Of a stretch of DNA of 64,000 nt, positions 25,126 through 37,711 are shown piece by piece. Position 1 is the first letter of the stretch, and each line of letters begins with the position of its first letter. The notes below the pieces were generated by a model. The model worked only from the letters and a program-made list of their open reading frames with translations, was not told the DNA's origin and did not search any database. The DNA lies in the NCBI GenBank assembly GCA_014621425.1, contig JAANBB010000013.1, positions 1 to 64,000 of the forward strand, in the 5' to 3' direction. The position numbers and the translations under genes are program-made. Source of the stretch: Cylindrodendrum hubeiense. Taxonomy: Eukaryota > Ascomycota > Sordariomycetes > Hypocreales > Nectriaceae.

Positions 25126-25129
25126 TAAT

Positions 25130-26063
25130 GTGTAGTTGTTTCAGTGTCTTGTTGAATAAGTTAAAATAAAGATAGAAATTCTGTGGAAGGTTATAGCTAA
25201 GTTAGATATAGGACTCAGTATTTATAACTCTAAGATTAGACAGCTGTTATGTAAAGTTAATAGACTATAAGATTTTAACTAATTATATTTATAATTTACA
25301 TTTCTTTTTCAATTTTTCTCTTCTTAAGTATTATATTATGAGAGGTAAGCTCTCAGTTTTCTTTTATTAAGAGAGAGTTTTAAATTATATTTAAGTTATA
25401 AGAATAAGATTAATCCAAGTATATAATAGCTTGTATAGAAAATAGAAATCAATATAATTTAGTCCTGAGGGTTAATCCTAAGAGAATCTCTTTACAAGTC
25501 TATAGTAATTATTTTATAAACACTAAATAGTTATATCTGATTAAAATAACAAATAACATTATCTTATAAGCTTTATTTTCTATTAGATATCATATAATAC
25601 ATAGTAAAACCTAATAGCATACAGCCTATTAGTTTATCCCGTAAAGTTCAGAATGACACTTTCCCTCATCACCTAAGAAATTTCATAATAACAGCGTTAA
25701 ATTAAACAAACAGTTAAGGATTAGTTATGGCTAAGTTAGCGGGGTTGCGGACTGGTTCCTGTTCGATCTGGGTCCGCTTATTATAGATGAGAAACACGAC
25801 TCAGTGCACTGACAGTGAGGTTCCATAAACGGAACACCGTCCTGTTTATATCTGATTTGTAACCGTGGCTTTGCATTCATGACCAGCGTTATTAGCATTG
25901 CCTGCTGAAGAGTAAAGACTGCATCAAGACTGGTGGAAAACAAGAGCGCCAGTGCTTGATGTATATCTTCTTGCTTATACATGCTATTCAGATGAAGCCA
26001 TGGCACAGCAGGCTCTCTCACTGCCGAATGTGTTATTGGAAAAGTACCAGGTCATTGACCAAA
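25130..26063. other. Intergenic, AT-rich stretch
   Basis: Between the methyltransferase remnant and the transporter stop codon. The first 550 bp are AT-rich with no repeat I can match. The rest has normal composition and short frames without recognisable content. Confidence 0.5.
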
Positions 26064-27711
26064 TCAAAGCTTGCTGGGAGCTACAGCGGCATGTTCGAAA
26101 AGGCCACTTTGAGAGCTGCCCGCCGTGGTACTGTTTTCAATTCCATTGCCTTCATCAACAGGCTCACGGCCAATCTTCCCCCGAACCCTGTCGCGTCTTT
26201 CAAGGAAGGCGATCAGCAGGATCAATGGGATAACAGCAGCCCCAGTAACCAGGCTCGCGATGTAGCCTTTCCTGTAGTGCGGCGCATCCGTTACCGGATA
26301 GAAGATCAGCGGCCACCACGTCACAAAGGCAAAGTCAAACGAGTTCATCCATCCCGTGGTGATGGCGCGCAGCTGCAGATCGTGCGCCGTCACATCGGCC
26401 ATCCACGAGTACCACAAGGCCTGGGGCGCGTATGTCGTACCGAGGAGATAAAACGCGAAGAAGATGGCCCCATCGCTACTGGGACCTGCGACGAGGATGG
26501 CGCTGCCCACAATAAAGGTTGCGCCGATGGCAAGGGAGGGCTGCCAGCGCGACTGGATCGAGTCGGACCAGACTGAGTACAGAATGGTGCCAACAATAGC
26601 AGTGGCGTAGACGCCTGTTGGGTAGTTGTTTTGCTGGATAACGGTGTAACCGCGAGATTTCATCCAGAGAGGCATCACATTATTCAGCAGTGACTGTACA
26701 CAAAGGGAATATACTTTGACACTTGAGTCAGCACACGACGATGTTGTCGGGCAAAATCAACCCCAGCAAAGGCTTCTTACGCATGAAGATGAGAGGCAGC
26801 AGGTAAAATTGCCAACTTCTCAATACCCGCCGAAAGACGGTCAAATCCCATGTCTGCTTGTTCGCCCTCCCGAGTCGATCGATAGCTCGCTGCTTTTCCT
26901 CGTCGGTCAAGAACCAGGCGCTTTTATGGGAGGGAAGATTGGGAATCACAAGCCAGCCTATTTCCCCCTATTAGAAAGCATGAAGGTGGAGGTGAAAGAG
27001 AGTGCAGAAGGCTAGCCTACTCACCAAACACGACAACGGGAATGGTCATGGTGGAAACGATGATAAACAGCCATCTCCAGGCAGCCAGGCTACCATGGCC
27101 GTTGAGGGACTTGAGCAATCCGGCTTGGATCCATCCTCCAGCCATGCTTCCCAAGTGGCCAAAGCAGCAAAAGACGGCGGCGCGGGTTCCCAGCTCCGAC
27201 CTGTTGTACCAGCTGCCGTAAATGAAATGGCCTCCGACACTATTGTTGTCAGAGTCAGCAGACCTGACTGGAACAGGGGCGGTGGTCAACCCATAGGTAG
27301 GTGGGGTAGGACTCACTAGCAAACGGCTGAAAAGACACCTTCGAATGCAACGAGAACAAAAACCTGATGGACGTGCGACGTCCGAAACGTCACCAGCGTC
27401 AAGACGCTCCACACAATGTTGCACCCGACGAAGACCCATTTCGGCGGGAGCACAGTCAACAGGGACGTCGCCGGGATCTGGAACACGGCGTAGCAGACGG
27501 TGTATATTGTGTTCATGTAGTTGAAATCTTTGCCCTTGAAGTGGAGATCGTCGCTCATGCCGCTGATGTACGCGGTTGAGTAACTCGCACGATTGATGCC
27601 GAAGAGGAACCACATGAGCGCAAAGTAAGGGAGAAGCGTCAAGTCAAGTTTGATGAGCAAACGGCGATCCTCCGAGGGTGGCCCCCATAGGAAGCTTCTG
27701 GCCCGTTCCAT
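26064..27711 (-). CDS. MFS transporter, anion:cation symporter family (allantoate/pantothenate permease type), 478 aa
   Basis: Four exons, 27711..27317, 27239..27025, 26957..26781 and 26713..26064, with GT...AG introns of 77, 67 and 67 nt that keep the frame, give 478 aa. The N-terminus has KLDLTLLPYFALMWFLFGINR and later NAYISGM-like (AYISGMSDDL) sequence, the hallmark of the fungal Dal5/Fen2/Liz1/Tna1 group of plasma-membrane organic-anion symporters. About 12 hydrophobic segments are visible, with a central cytoplasmic loop around WFLTDEEKQRAIDRL. The second half contains NNVMPLWMKSRGYTV. The substrate cannot be told from sequence; vitamins, allantoate or nicotinate are typical. Intron 3 uses a CAAAG acceptor, chosen because CAG-like alternatives break the frame. 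Three WGATAR sites lie about 270-290 bp upstream. Confidence 0.87.
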
Positions 27712-27981
27712 GAGAACGATGTCGAAGGGTTGAAGAGGGTTTACCTAACTATACAACTATGGCCTAGGGCGAGCTAGTGTTGGCGTCGCGGTGACAGTGA
27801 CGGGATTCAAGAGACAGGAATGAATGGGAAGGTTGTGGATCAGCTTTATACATGTGGATCTGGATGACGGAATGCCGGGTATCACACACGAAATCGGATG
27901 CAGTCCTACGCCAGAGTTTTTCCCCTCTTATTACCGGCGATCGGTTGCGCGATTACCCGAGTGTCTGAGGTAGTCCCACCG

Positions 27982-28000
27982 TTATCTTATCACCGCTATC
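27982..28000 (-). promoter_or_regulatory. Cluster of three WGATAR sites upstream of the MFS gene
   Basis: On the gene strand AGATAA (27982-27987 area), TGATAA (27987-27992 area) and TGATAG (27996-28001 area) lie within 20 bp, about 270-290 bp before the start codon; a fourth GATAA with a non-consensus flank is at 28012. AreA-type GATA factors bind such pairs and control nitrogen uptake genes in filamentous fungi. The role here is inferred from position and spacing. Confidence 0.45.
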
Positions 28001-28020
28001 AGTTGCGAAACTTATCCATA

Positions 28021-30300
28021 GGTCAAGATTGAGGGACATGGGGCTCAGATATTGTGACACCAGAATGGATCGGAATGTAGGGTAGGCTCAGGATGAAATC
28101 GTAGCCTCAACTTCAATCGACTCTTTCAAGCATTACCCTCAATTATTATCATACTACAGAAAATAGGGACAAACTGAACAGCGAAAATAGCTGACGCAGA
28201 ATATTACGTCGCGAGCCGCTACTTCAGGGGATTATCATGAGCAGAACTCTCGAGGATGGTGTAGATGACGGAGTGCGAATGAACTTTGGCTGAGGTTTTT
28301 GAACAGCAGCATCACTAAGGTAGATCATGCTTGATGTATTCCAGATTCTTATCTGGAACAGAATGGCTGACCTCGACTAGGAATAGTCATTGCTTGCAGC
28401 GGAGTCCATTCTCAAACAAGGCAAGTGTTAATAGGGTCGACAGACTTTGCCTCGCATGCTGCTTATACTTACAAACCTGCTTGTAGAACTATTGTTCCCA
28501 TTGCCGATGACGTCAAGGCTTTCAAAATAACCGAGCCAAGGACTTTTGCATGCACATGGGACTAGATGGCGCCATTGATATTCTGTTCGTGTTTGGCAAA
28601 TGCTGAGCAAAATAACATCACGGAGCTGTAACAACGCCGAGAGAAACAGAAGTAGGCGTGCAGTTGGTAAAGTTTGATGCCGACACCGTGTTACGAGATT
28701 AAGTCTCCCGAGACTGTGCGTAGGGTCGATGATGTAGCCATCGACAAACATACTAGGAGCTCCTACACAAGGCACACACAACTCTAGGGGGTAGCCTACT
28801 TCACCAGGCGATATCCATTAACAGTTTATACACTGAGAAAATGTAGCAATGAGAGTAACACAGCATAGAGACCAGGCGAATCTCTCATCCGCACTTGAAA
28901 CCTGGGTGTTTCGAAAAACGCAATGGAAAATAAAGATGCCACCGTGGTATCATGCATGTACTGGAACGCGGCTGGCGCCGACGACGCCTAAGACTTCAAA
29001 CATATGCTACGTGCCGGACGGCCGCAGCACGACTCCATCGGGCAAAGACAGCCGATACTTGACGCGCGCTCTTGGGTGAGGAGGACAAAGACCTATCGTG
29101 CTCTGGTACGACAACTTCATCCGCGACACCGACACCTTCCATCACAACTTCTTGGACCTCATCCGGCATCATCTCACTCATGAAGATCATGGTGATGATA
29201 TGGGGTACATTTATACCTCCTGAGGCTGACTTCTCTAAAAAGAGCCACTCCATTCATGTGGCCGCGTTATTAGACGTGCTGGAAATGGTAACGTCACTAA
29301 GGAGAGGACCTAGAACGACGACTTCAGGTTGTTTTCATTATTGACTACGGTGCCAGTTGATCAAAAGCCTTCATGGTGACATTGCAGTCCGCCAATTGTA
29401 GAAGCAACTCAGCATCTACTCGTTTAAGAACTACAACATCCATTTCCGTTACCCGCTCATGGAGCTCAAGAAATCGCTACATACTGCGAAAAGTTACTTT
29501 CCTGCCTACAGTCACTTCCAGAATCCATCCCTTCAGACATCTCTTATGTCAACGCCTGATCAGCATGAATCTGGAACAGAGCTGATCTTTAGCTCTTGAG
29601 CCATGACAGAGGTACATGGAAAGCTCTCCAGCGTGTTAACATCTCTGGACTAACCCAGTGCATACATGACTGGCGCCCACCCTCCCTGGTTGACCCGTCA
29701 TACTCTGTTTCAGTGTTTAAGTGTCCACTTACCTTGTATTTGACCGCAAGCTTTACCCTAGCATCTCAATCCTCTGGGAGAACTCACATAGATGCTACCC
29801 GTATCTATGTACCGGGCAGGTGCACAAGAGACACAGTGGCGAGACTTGACGGAGTGCTTTGCATGTCCCACTACATCCCTGATGACTTCTTCATTGCCAC
29901 GAGCTTTGAACTGTCATTGCACAAGATACTGACCCAGCTGACGACGGATACGTCCGTCATCAAGAACAAGCCAGAGATAAAAATCAGTGCAGGCACCACT
30001 AATCCATGCTCTTTACATCAAGAGGCCAGATCTTTTGCTTAGTGTGCGAAGGATTGGAACAGTTCGCTGCTAGGATGTTTCATTCAGCCAACCACCATAA
30101 ACAGTACATGGTGCCACGCTTGAATTTGGCCAGGATCGAAGTATCGTAATCTTGGGCTGGGGTGATGTGGAACCGATCCCTCTGAAAATCCTTTGCACAC
30201 TCGAAGGATGCGACAATCCCCGCATCGCTTTTCCCCGTCCAATAGTACAAGCCCAGGACGAAACAAGTGCACACCTTTGCTGTTGTAGTTACGGCAATGC
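28021..30300. other. Unassigned 2.3 kb with possible coding remnants
   Basis: Several short frames are open: 28781..28428 minus (117 aa), 29072..29344 plus, and 29596..30042 plus (148 aa). None has a recognisable domain or clean splicing. A plus-strand segment around 29401-29590 reads open for about 65 codons without a start. I see no supported gene; degraded genes or species-specific small genes are both possible. Confidence 0.4.
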
Positions 30301-30668
30301 CAGTGGAAGGATTGAGTAGCGCATAAACTATAATATAGATGCGACTAGCCTATCCTGCGATGGTAGCAGCTACGTCACAGAGTATGGGGCGGTACAGATG
30401 TGGCAAATGCGTGGGGATAGACTAGGTGCTAAAAGGCGCGAAGGAATTTTAGCCATGTCGATCAGCGACTATTGTGCTCACGAGATTCCGCATTCGAAAT
30501 ATCCATACGTCTGCCAAGACTGAATATGCTCATTAAGTGGGGAACATGATGCTGATCTCCTCTGGGGAGCAACAGTAGTTGGCGCATCTCGATGATGATC
30601 TCCATGGAGAATTATTCTAGCCAGAGCAGTTTAATTGCTGCCTAGATCCTACAGAGGTTCTATGGTAG

Positions 30669-30676
30669 TATAAATA
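30669..30676 (+). promoter_or_regulatory. TATAAATA box
   Basis: TATAAATA lies 110 bp before the start codon of the small secreted protein gene at 30786, a normal distance for a fungal TATA promoter with a short CA-rich leader. Confidence 0.45.
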
Positions 30677-30785
30677 TAACATGAATGCCACTGAAATTAC
30701 CTTTGACAGCAATACTTCCCTACCGGCACTCACACAAACAAACTGAACACTTACCCCAAACTCAATTCAAACCAAAATCGCCACA

Positions 30786-31317
30786 ATGCTCTCAGTCCTC
30801 CGTGCAGTTAGCCTAATGGCCCTTGTTGGCTCCTCCCGAGCGGATTTCGCAGTTGGCACTTCTGCATCTCAAGGTATGCACACTTCATTGTGGCATTATA
30901 TCGACACATGCTGATTATATCAAGGTGGAATCGGAGAGATCGTTCCTAACACTGGAGGCGATATTTATAACACTGATGCAGTCGCTGTGTCCTACCCGGG
31001 AGGCTGTCTTGACAACGTTCAGCAGTTCGAGGTATGTCAACTACTCACAATACTGTCGCTATACACGGCTAACATGGTTGCAGTGTGTCTCAGAACGATG
31101 CTTGATTGAAGGGTTCTTTGAAATTCGTGGGCTCAAGACAGAAGACCAATACGGCTTTAACTGGAATGGTGAGGGTTGGGAGTTTTCTCAAAACAGCCAG
31201 ATCTTGGGCTTTTGCACAAAGAATGATGACCAGGGCTGCACCAAAACAGGTGTCAACTATTCGCTTGGGTTTTTCTCACACATGCTTTGTACTGGGTCTA
31301 TCAACCCTGGCTTTTAG
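30786..31317 (+). CDS. Small secreted protein, 142 aa, three exons, function unknown
   Basis: Exons 30786..30873, 30925..31031 and 31084..31317 with two GTATG...AG introns of 51 and 52 nt join in frame to 142 aa. The N-terminus MLSVLRAVSLMALVGSSRA is a good signal peptide. The mature part has six cysteines (in CLDN, CVSERC, FCTK, GCTK and LCTG) that could form three disulfides, and aromatic/glycine-rich segments such as GFNWNGEGWEFSQ. No known family is recognised. Size, secretion and cysteine content fit effector-like or antimicrobial fungal proteins, an inference only. The gene would be missed by single-frame searches because no exon exceeds 78 codons. Confidence 0.75.
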
Positions 31318-31599
31318 TCCAACATACTCCTTTATATATATATATAGAGAGAGAGCTTTGTAGACTATCGAACCCAGTATTAAATAATCTTGTGAATTAT
31401 AGTACACTTGATTTTATTATCTCATATTATTCTTACATTATAGTGGATAGACATAGTTTAAACTCATAATACAGATCTTATTTCATCTCAATTAATAAGA
31501 ACTGAGCCTCAACTTAACATCGTCGTAAAGTTGTTTTTAACCTCTATATATATTTGAATATGCTTTTTGTCCTCAGCAAATACATCACTACAATCTCTA
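31318..31599. other. 3' flank, AT-rich
   Basis: AT-rich spacer with a short AT/AG dinucleotide run near 31332-31353. No gene is seen. Confidence 0.5.
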
Positions 31600-33444
31600 C
31601 CTAATGCAAAGCCGTGAAGTTTCTAGAACTGCGCATCTTAATGGAGAGGTGAGTATTGGCAACCATACCAGATAACGACCCAGACCGTGGCACACAATTC
31701 AGCTTCCTAGGCAGTGCCTTGGGTGAAAATCACGCACTCACAGGCAGTTAGGAGTCCCTCGTGGATGCAATCGTGGCTGCTAGGAAGGATGTCGAGGTTA
31801 TGCTCGAATGTCATCCTGGACGGAACGGAGGATAACACAATCTTGAAAACATGCTAGAAAGCCTGTATGAGGAAATTGGAACGCCACAATATTTGGAAGA
31901 AGTAATCCATGTAACATAAGAGGCATTGGAGCTTACCAATGACGGCGACCCGTATCAGCCCATCATGCTGTAGCCTTTCCAACAACTTGAATATCGATAT
32001 TCAAGAACTGGAAATATGGGAGATTTGGAACGTGCCATTGAACTCATAGAGAGACCCATAGAGTCAACGTCTGAAAATGATGAAGATCGGGCGACCTGGT
32101 TAAGCAGATTTGAACAAATCGTTCCAGCGATATCTTCAAGGGATCTCAAACAGACCTTGAAGCCTCCATATGTTTTCTGAGAGATACAGCCGCCTTAGAC
32201 GGAGCAACCTGTGGTGTAAAATTGGTATCATCTATCTCAAGACTCATTCAGTCCAGAGAATTGATGATGCGGTAATATTGGCCGAAGAAGCTATTGCATC
32301 GACCCCGAATAACCATGCAGGCTTGACAGGAAGGTTTTTTGAAAGCAGGCATGTTGAAGCTGGCGATGCCACCGATCGAACTAAGGTATCGAAAATTCTC
32401 CAGGACATCTGGGACTGTGAAACTGCTATGCCATTCACCCAGATAAATGTTGCCCGACATGAGATGAGGCTACTGACTCAATCTGGGAAAGTCACCTCAG
32501 CTGCAGAACTGGGAAAGGGCACGCTTCAGCTACTGCCACCAGTGAACACTTGGCAACTTGACAAGAGCGACCAGCAATGTATGGCTTCGACTTTCTCCGG
32601 GGTGGCCTCCGACCTTTGAGGATTTATCCTGGATTCAGGTCGAATAGAAGATGCTTTGCAATACCCGGAGACAGGCCGAACAGTCATTCTCGGCTAATTA
32701 ATTGACAGTTAGGGTGATATGGCTGACTTATTAAAGCGGCACCCGGATCTGCTTCATCACTATGAAAAAATCCCTAGAATGAGCCAATGACCTGTATTAA
32801 AACAGATTACCTTCGAAGATCTTGGTATAACGGTAGTAAGTATTGAGAGAGTTGAATAATTGTATAGAAATCCTCCAGTGGCTTCCAGGTCACCAAGACT
32901 TCCTTTCATCGCAAAGGCTAGTGAAAATCAACAGTGGGGTTGCAGATGGTGTTGCTGTCATCATCATTGTGAGTTTCCATCGCTGCGATGCGATAATTGT
33001 TCAAGAGCGACGCATTTGGCGCACCCTCCGCCTCTTCTGCAACTGAAAGATGTGGAAAATAATTGCCAGAATTCCAGACTTGACGCGTTACACAATCTAG
33101 AGTGGTTTTGGGATGCTATCGCGAAGCCTGGCTTGGATGAGCTTCGTTTTCTATTAAGCGTAGGGGAGGATGGCTAGCCACATATCTGGTGGGTACTAAC
33201 GGGACTTGTGAACAAGTTTCCATTCCATGCTGTAGGCTACCATAACATTGGGACTACCGAATCGGTTCTTGATAGAGTCATATCATCCCATAGTTGGTCT
33301 GTAAGGCATAGTCTAGGTGAACAAGGAGAGGTGTTCCATATGGTCGTCCTCGCTAACAAAACTGTACGATTTCGAGGCTCAATCAATGCAAGTGAGGGAC
33401 AGATGAGGAGGTATGCTTGGATCTGTGCTGTACTGGCTATGTAG
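31600..33444 (+). pseudogene. TPR-CHAT domain protein gene, decayed
   Basis: Segments in shifting plus-strand frames match fungal TPR-CHAT proteins in the right order. 31650-32150: DPDRGTQFSFLGSALGE and DLERAIELIERPIE, typical tetratricopeptide units. 32170-32620: the pre-CHAT region with AMPFTQINVARHEMRLL and QLLPPVNTWQLDKSDQQ. 32630-32760: GRIEDALQY and GDMADLLKRHPDLLHHYE. 32840-33050: IELLQ-LPGHQDFLS-like and RCDAIIVQ. 33100-33330: WDAIAKPGLDELRF and KFPFHAVGYHNIGTTESVLDRVISS, the start of the CHAT (caspase-like) domain. More than five stops and several frameshifts interrupt it, and the catalytic His/Cys part is absent. It is not functional. Confidence 0.75.
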
Positions 33445-34502
33445 ATGTGTATGGCTATTCAATCGAAATAATAGTGGGGCCATATTCATGGACAACGATT
33501 ATTTAAGACACTCAAAGGCCCATCAGAGTCGTGTCCCGTAACGTAATTATTCAATTGCCTCTGATTCCAGCATCTTTAGGTGTCCCAAACTTTCCACATC
33601 CGCAGATACAAAATTGTGTGGAGACGAAATGGAAATAGATGGGCAGAGTCATCCATTCGGTGATTGCTTGGGTTTTGTACTGTGCTGCATCTTGAACTAC
33701 AAAATAACTACATGGAACAACCAAATTGGGTTGAAGGAACCTGACATTCAGCTTCATATGATTGGATTTGTGTCCTGCACTCAAGCCATTCAGGGGAAGA
33801 GCAAGGGCAGTCACCTGTCCAGTTAATTTGCAGGTTGTCTCTCCCCTCATGTACGTACTTTGTATTATCAATACAAATATTCTCATGGGGACCGTAGATG
33901 TCGCATCAGATGTTGCGCTTTAGTATCGTATCAGACAGCAATTACGCAATCGCTTACATATGATTTTGGTTTGAATCATAATAGCATCCGTAGGTTCCTA
34001 ACCTGTACTACTTTAAAGACTCACAGCTAAAAACTGCGCAAGCAATTCATCAAGATAATGATACAGGGTCTCTCCTAGTCCGCCACTCTAATACTGATGC
34101 ACAAATATCCGGGGCAGAATTTATATCGGTGGTTAGAGATAAATACGGTTGAAGAGTTGAGATAAGGCTATAATTAGATTGAAATTAAAATCCGTTGTTT
34201 TCCAACGAAAATAGTTGTTACAATAACTCCATCCATGCAATTGGTACATATTTAATTGAACACTATAAAGGGGCATCTGCGGCTACGTTCCTTCCCAAGA
34301 CATAAATCCAAGGCCTCCATGCCTCCTCTCCACGCCAAACATACCAAGCCTTTCCTCCTCCATGATTATCATTTGATCATGAATATTATCCATCGTCTAT
34401 ATTCGAGATTAGTCACTCTATCTTGTGGGTGGTACGACTGGTGTGACCGAAGTTGCGGGATCACTGGGAGACCGTGGCTTTGGCTGAGGGGGTCGGGTCG
34501 GA
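33445..34502. other. Intergenic region without recognised genes
   Basis: Short frames on both strands (33551-33886) carry no recognisable motif. It contains the 3' flank of the kelch gene, which ends at 34503. Confidence 0.5.
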
Positions 34503-36493
34503 CTACGCATGCAGCTCGTGCCTAGAAAAGCTTTCTACCTGCCACGGTCGCTGCTCGGTTGTTGATGATCCATCTCCCGATACAGATATCGAGTGAAGTT
34601 CCTGTCGACCGTGTCCTGGTTGTTGCCAAGGCGCCATGCCTGAATCGAGTTCAAATGTCTCCGGATTGTTGAGTTCGTGAGCTGGTTGGCCTCCAACAAC
34701 ACCCTCCTTTTTATTGTCGGTCGAAACTTGTAGCTTGACGTTGTTAACGGTCTTGCGCTTGCGACGGAATACCCATGCGCCGATTCCCACTAAGCACAGG
34801 AAAACCACGCCACCAACGACGCCTCCTGCTATGGCACCAGTGGGAGTGCTCTTCGATCGCTCGCTTGTTGAGGATGCCGTCGCCGATGATGAACTCGACG
34901 TGGATCCGACATAGGCTTTGTAGATTGTCAGCCTTGCTGCTCTTTCAGCTATCAGTCTTGAATTCTTACCGCTACTAAATAGCTCCCTTACGTCGTTGGT
35001 GCTCCAGTCTACTGTATCAAGGCCACTGCATACATGTTAACGTCTTGTTCATGCTCTAATCTAACCCCTTTTTTTCTGCTTACCCATTTTCATACCAGTC
35101 CAGAACGATCACAGGAGAGGTATAATCGGATGAATCAACGTTGTATCGATCACTCCACTCGAGCGCATTCAGGTCAAGAATTCCCAGTCCTTGCTTCCAC
35201 GGATCGGGCTCCTGCCACTCAAACTGCATCGTTAATCCACCCACTACCACCATTTGGCTTCTCCCGACAAGAGCGCAGTCATGGAAAACGCGAGCTGGCG
35301 CCGTAATGTTCGTTTTAAACCATTGGAACCCGGGAAGGGATAGGATATGAATATCACCTATAGCATCGGCTGACTCTCCGCGGCCACCGTATACAAATCT
35401 GACAGGGGACTGTTAGAACATGGATTGTGAGAGAAATAACAAGCTTACATTTCATATGTTCCATTCAACCCATGCGCACCAACAGCGCAGAAGTACTCGC
35501 GTTCGTCGGGCATTTCACCCCTCGTGGACTGCCAGTGCCACTGTTTGCTGATTGGATCGTAAAACGTCACATTGGAGAAGCCATTCAGCTTGAAATCGTC
35601 TGCGGACGTACGCGATGGGCTGTCTCCTCCAAAAACCATAAGCAGCCTGTTAGGGCCAAACTTGTCGAAGCAAATAGCCTCACCCTTGGCAAAAGTGCCA
35701 TCGGGTGAGTTCATGGGTACCGCTGACTCATTTGACCAGGCCCGGCTACTCATATTATATGTCAAAAGGCCCGGGATCGGAAGCGCAACATCATTTACCG
35801 AAATATCGATCTTAGGGTCAGATCCATTACTGCCGAAGCCTCCGAGGTAAAAACCAAGGTCACCACAATAGGCCGCAGCTCCCTGGACTGTCTGGTAAAT
35901 GCTGTTAAAGACGCTGCTGTCGGCAGGCTTGGATGTAGACCAAGTCCCTCCTCCGGAACCGTCTGTTACCAACGCCCACAGTGTCTCGTCATCGGAACTT
36001 GTCTCTATCTGGAAAACAGTGTTGCCGCCCCATCGGTATATATTTCCAGAGTTGCTGTCGGCCCAGAGACTAAATTCGTAAACGGAGCGCATATCGCCGT
36101 GATCGATGGTATCGAATATCTCACTCGAGTTTGTCCATGATTCGCTGAGGGAGAGCGACAAGGTCTGATTGACTAAAAAGACAGTTAAGGCATTTAGACT
36201 TGGATTTGGACGGCGTCAGATGGTACCTCCAACTGATGGGTAGGAATTCTCCTCTTCGCCATCGGAGTAAGTAGCGATTTGTCCGCCCTCAATGTACAAA
36301 ATATCGTTGAGTACAACGACTTAAACGTGGTGTTAGCTTGTCGAACCGCGAATGACGAGGGGTACTCGCCCAACTCACTGGAATGCATGGCGCGACGAAG
36401 GTACGGAGAGCCAGTAGTATTGCTATTTGCTCTCCGCTCCATTTCGGCTTGGCAGCCGGGCACGCAAAGTGCTAACGCTGCCAGCCACTTCAT
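34503..36493 (-). CDS. Kelch-repeat cell-surface protein with one transmembrane segment, 571 aa
   Basis: Six exons, 36493..36379, 36319..36227, 36172..35449, 35398..35084, 35025..34970 and 34915..34503, all with GT...AG introns and matching phases, give 571 aa. The protein starts with a signal peptide (MKWLAALALCVPGCQA). Kelch-type blades follow: LYIEGGQI, IYRWGGNT, FYLGGFGSN, LMVFGGDSP, FVYGGRGE and MVVVGGLT, each with the GG pair and spaced aromatic residues. Many NxT/S sites point to an extracellular domain. A Ser/Thr stretch and a single hydrophobic helix (about residues 455-480), then RRKRK and a 90-residue cytoplasmic tail, complete a type I membrane protein. This architecture is common in filamentous ascomycetes; a sensor or wall-contact role is possible, but no ligand is known. 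Confidence 0.85.
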
Positions 36494-37711
36494 GATGTTG
36501 ACGCGCAAGCAAGCTGCTATCGCGAAAATGACGCCTCCACGGTGTAGCAGGATGGGATTCAAGAGGCACAACAATGGCGGGCTGGGTGAACGAAAATTTT
36601 ACTCCAAATACAGTCAGCTGGTCCGTTAAATTCCGGGGATTTCCCGTGGCAGCGCCATGTCTTAGATTGAGACCGGATTTATCCAACTCCCTGATATATC
36701 GATATCCTAGTCTGAGTCAGAGGGGTGTGAGATTGAGAGGTAAAAACCCTCCAGAAAAGAGGGGCCCGAGGCCCTCAAGGATGAATATAATTATTAGCCT
36801 TAAATCCACACTCTATTGAGTATTAAGATCATTTGATCGAATGTGCCGTACGCTATCCAACACCTTGCTAAATGCCCCCTGCACATGCATGGGCAGTGCT
36901 ACGTGTTTCTTACTGCACATTGGACTAACACTAATACATATGCACAAATAACACGCCACGGTTAGGCTTTGGCCGTTAAGTGAGAATTCAACTGGGTGAC
37001 AGTCACAAAGATCAGAGTGGAAGTCAAGATATGAACCCTGTTGCCAGTGGAATCGCCCTGTATTCCCAGTTAGCATTATGATCTATAGTGTTCTTTACTG
37101 TTGTAATATGAATACCTCTAGAGTAGATGATAATTCAAATATCAAGATAGTATCCACATTAATATGAAAGCTGAGGCCTGCCCCACTTTCCTGAATGAGA
37201 GCGTGACCGATATGTTAAAGAGATGTGTGCGTGATGTCAACAATACGTCATGGAAATGCAGGCTGTGCCACTTGATAACTGTAGCTGTTCTGTATCTCTC
37301 GTCAGCGCTCCACAGTTTTCAGTCCTACCCTTTAAATATGGTCTCCACCTCGTATCTCAGTCCCCTCTTCTCGTGCCAAGGCTGAGATACAGATAGGAAC
37401 ATAATATACACCCGGAATCAATTATAGTAAAGATCACATACCCGGTGGGTTGACTAAGCTGGCTAGTGAGGCCCTTACCTCTGTCTTAGAGAGATAGTAT
37501 TGGAGTCTGTAATTGTGTTATATGTATAACTATCTTTTTTAACATTACAGATCTATATAAAATATAAGATTATCAAATATAAATAAATACCTAAGTATTA
37601 TATTAGAATAATAATATATTATAGTAAGTTCATAGTATATAAATATAAATATAAGATTAACATTGACTATAATGTAAATAAACTTAAATAAATAATACAG
37701 ATATATTATAT
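36494..37711. other. Intergenic, becoming AT-rich toward the transposon
   Basis: Upstream region of the kelch gene, then a stretch with short meaningless frames (37164..37385). From 37520 it is AT-rich. No gene is supported. Confidence 0.5.

Noticed and set aside
26064..26576. Long plus-strand frames over the transporter
   Set aside because: Antisense shadows of the MFS exons, which carry clear family motifs and splice sites.
31332..31353. Short AT/AG dinucleotide run
   Set aside because: Ordinary microsatellite in a 3' flank, too short to be called a feature.
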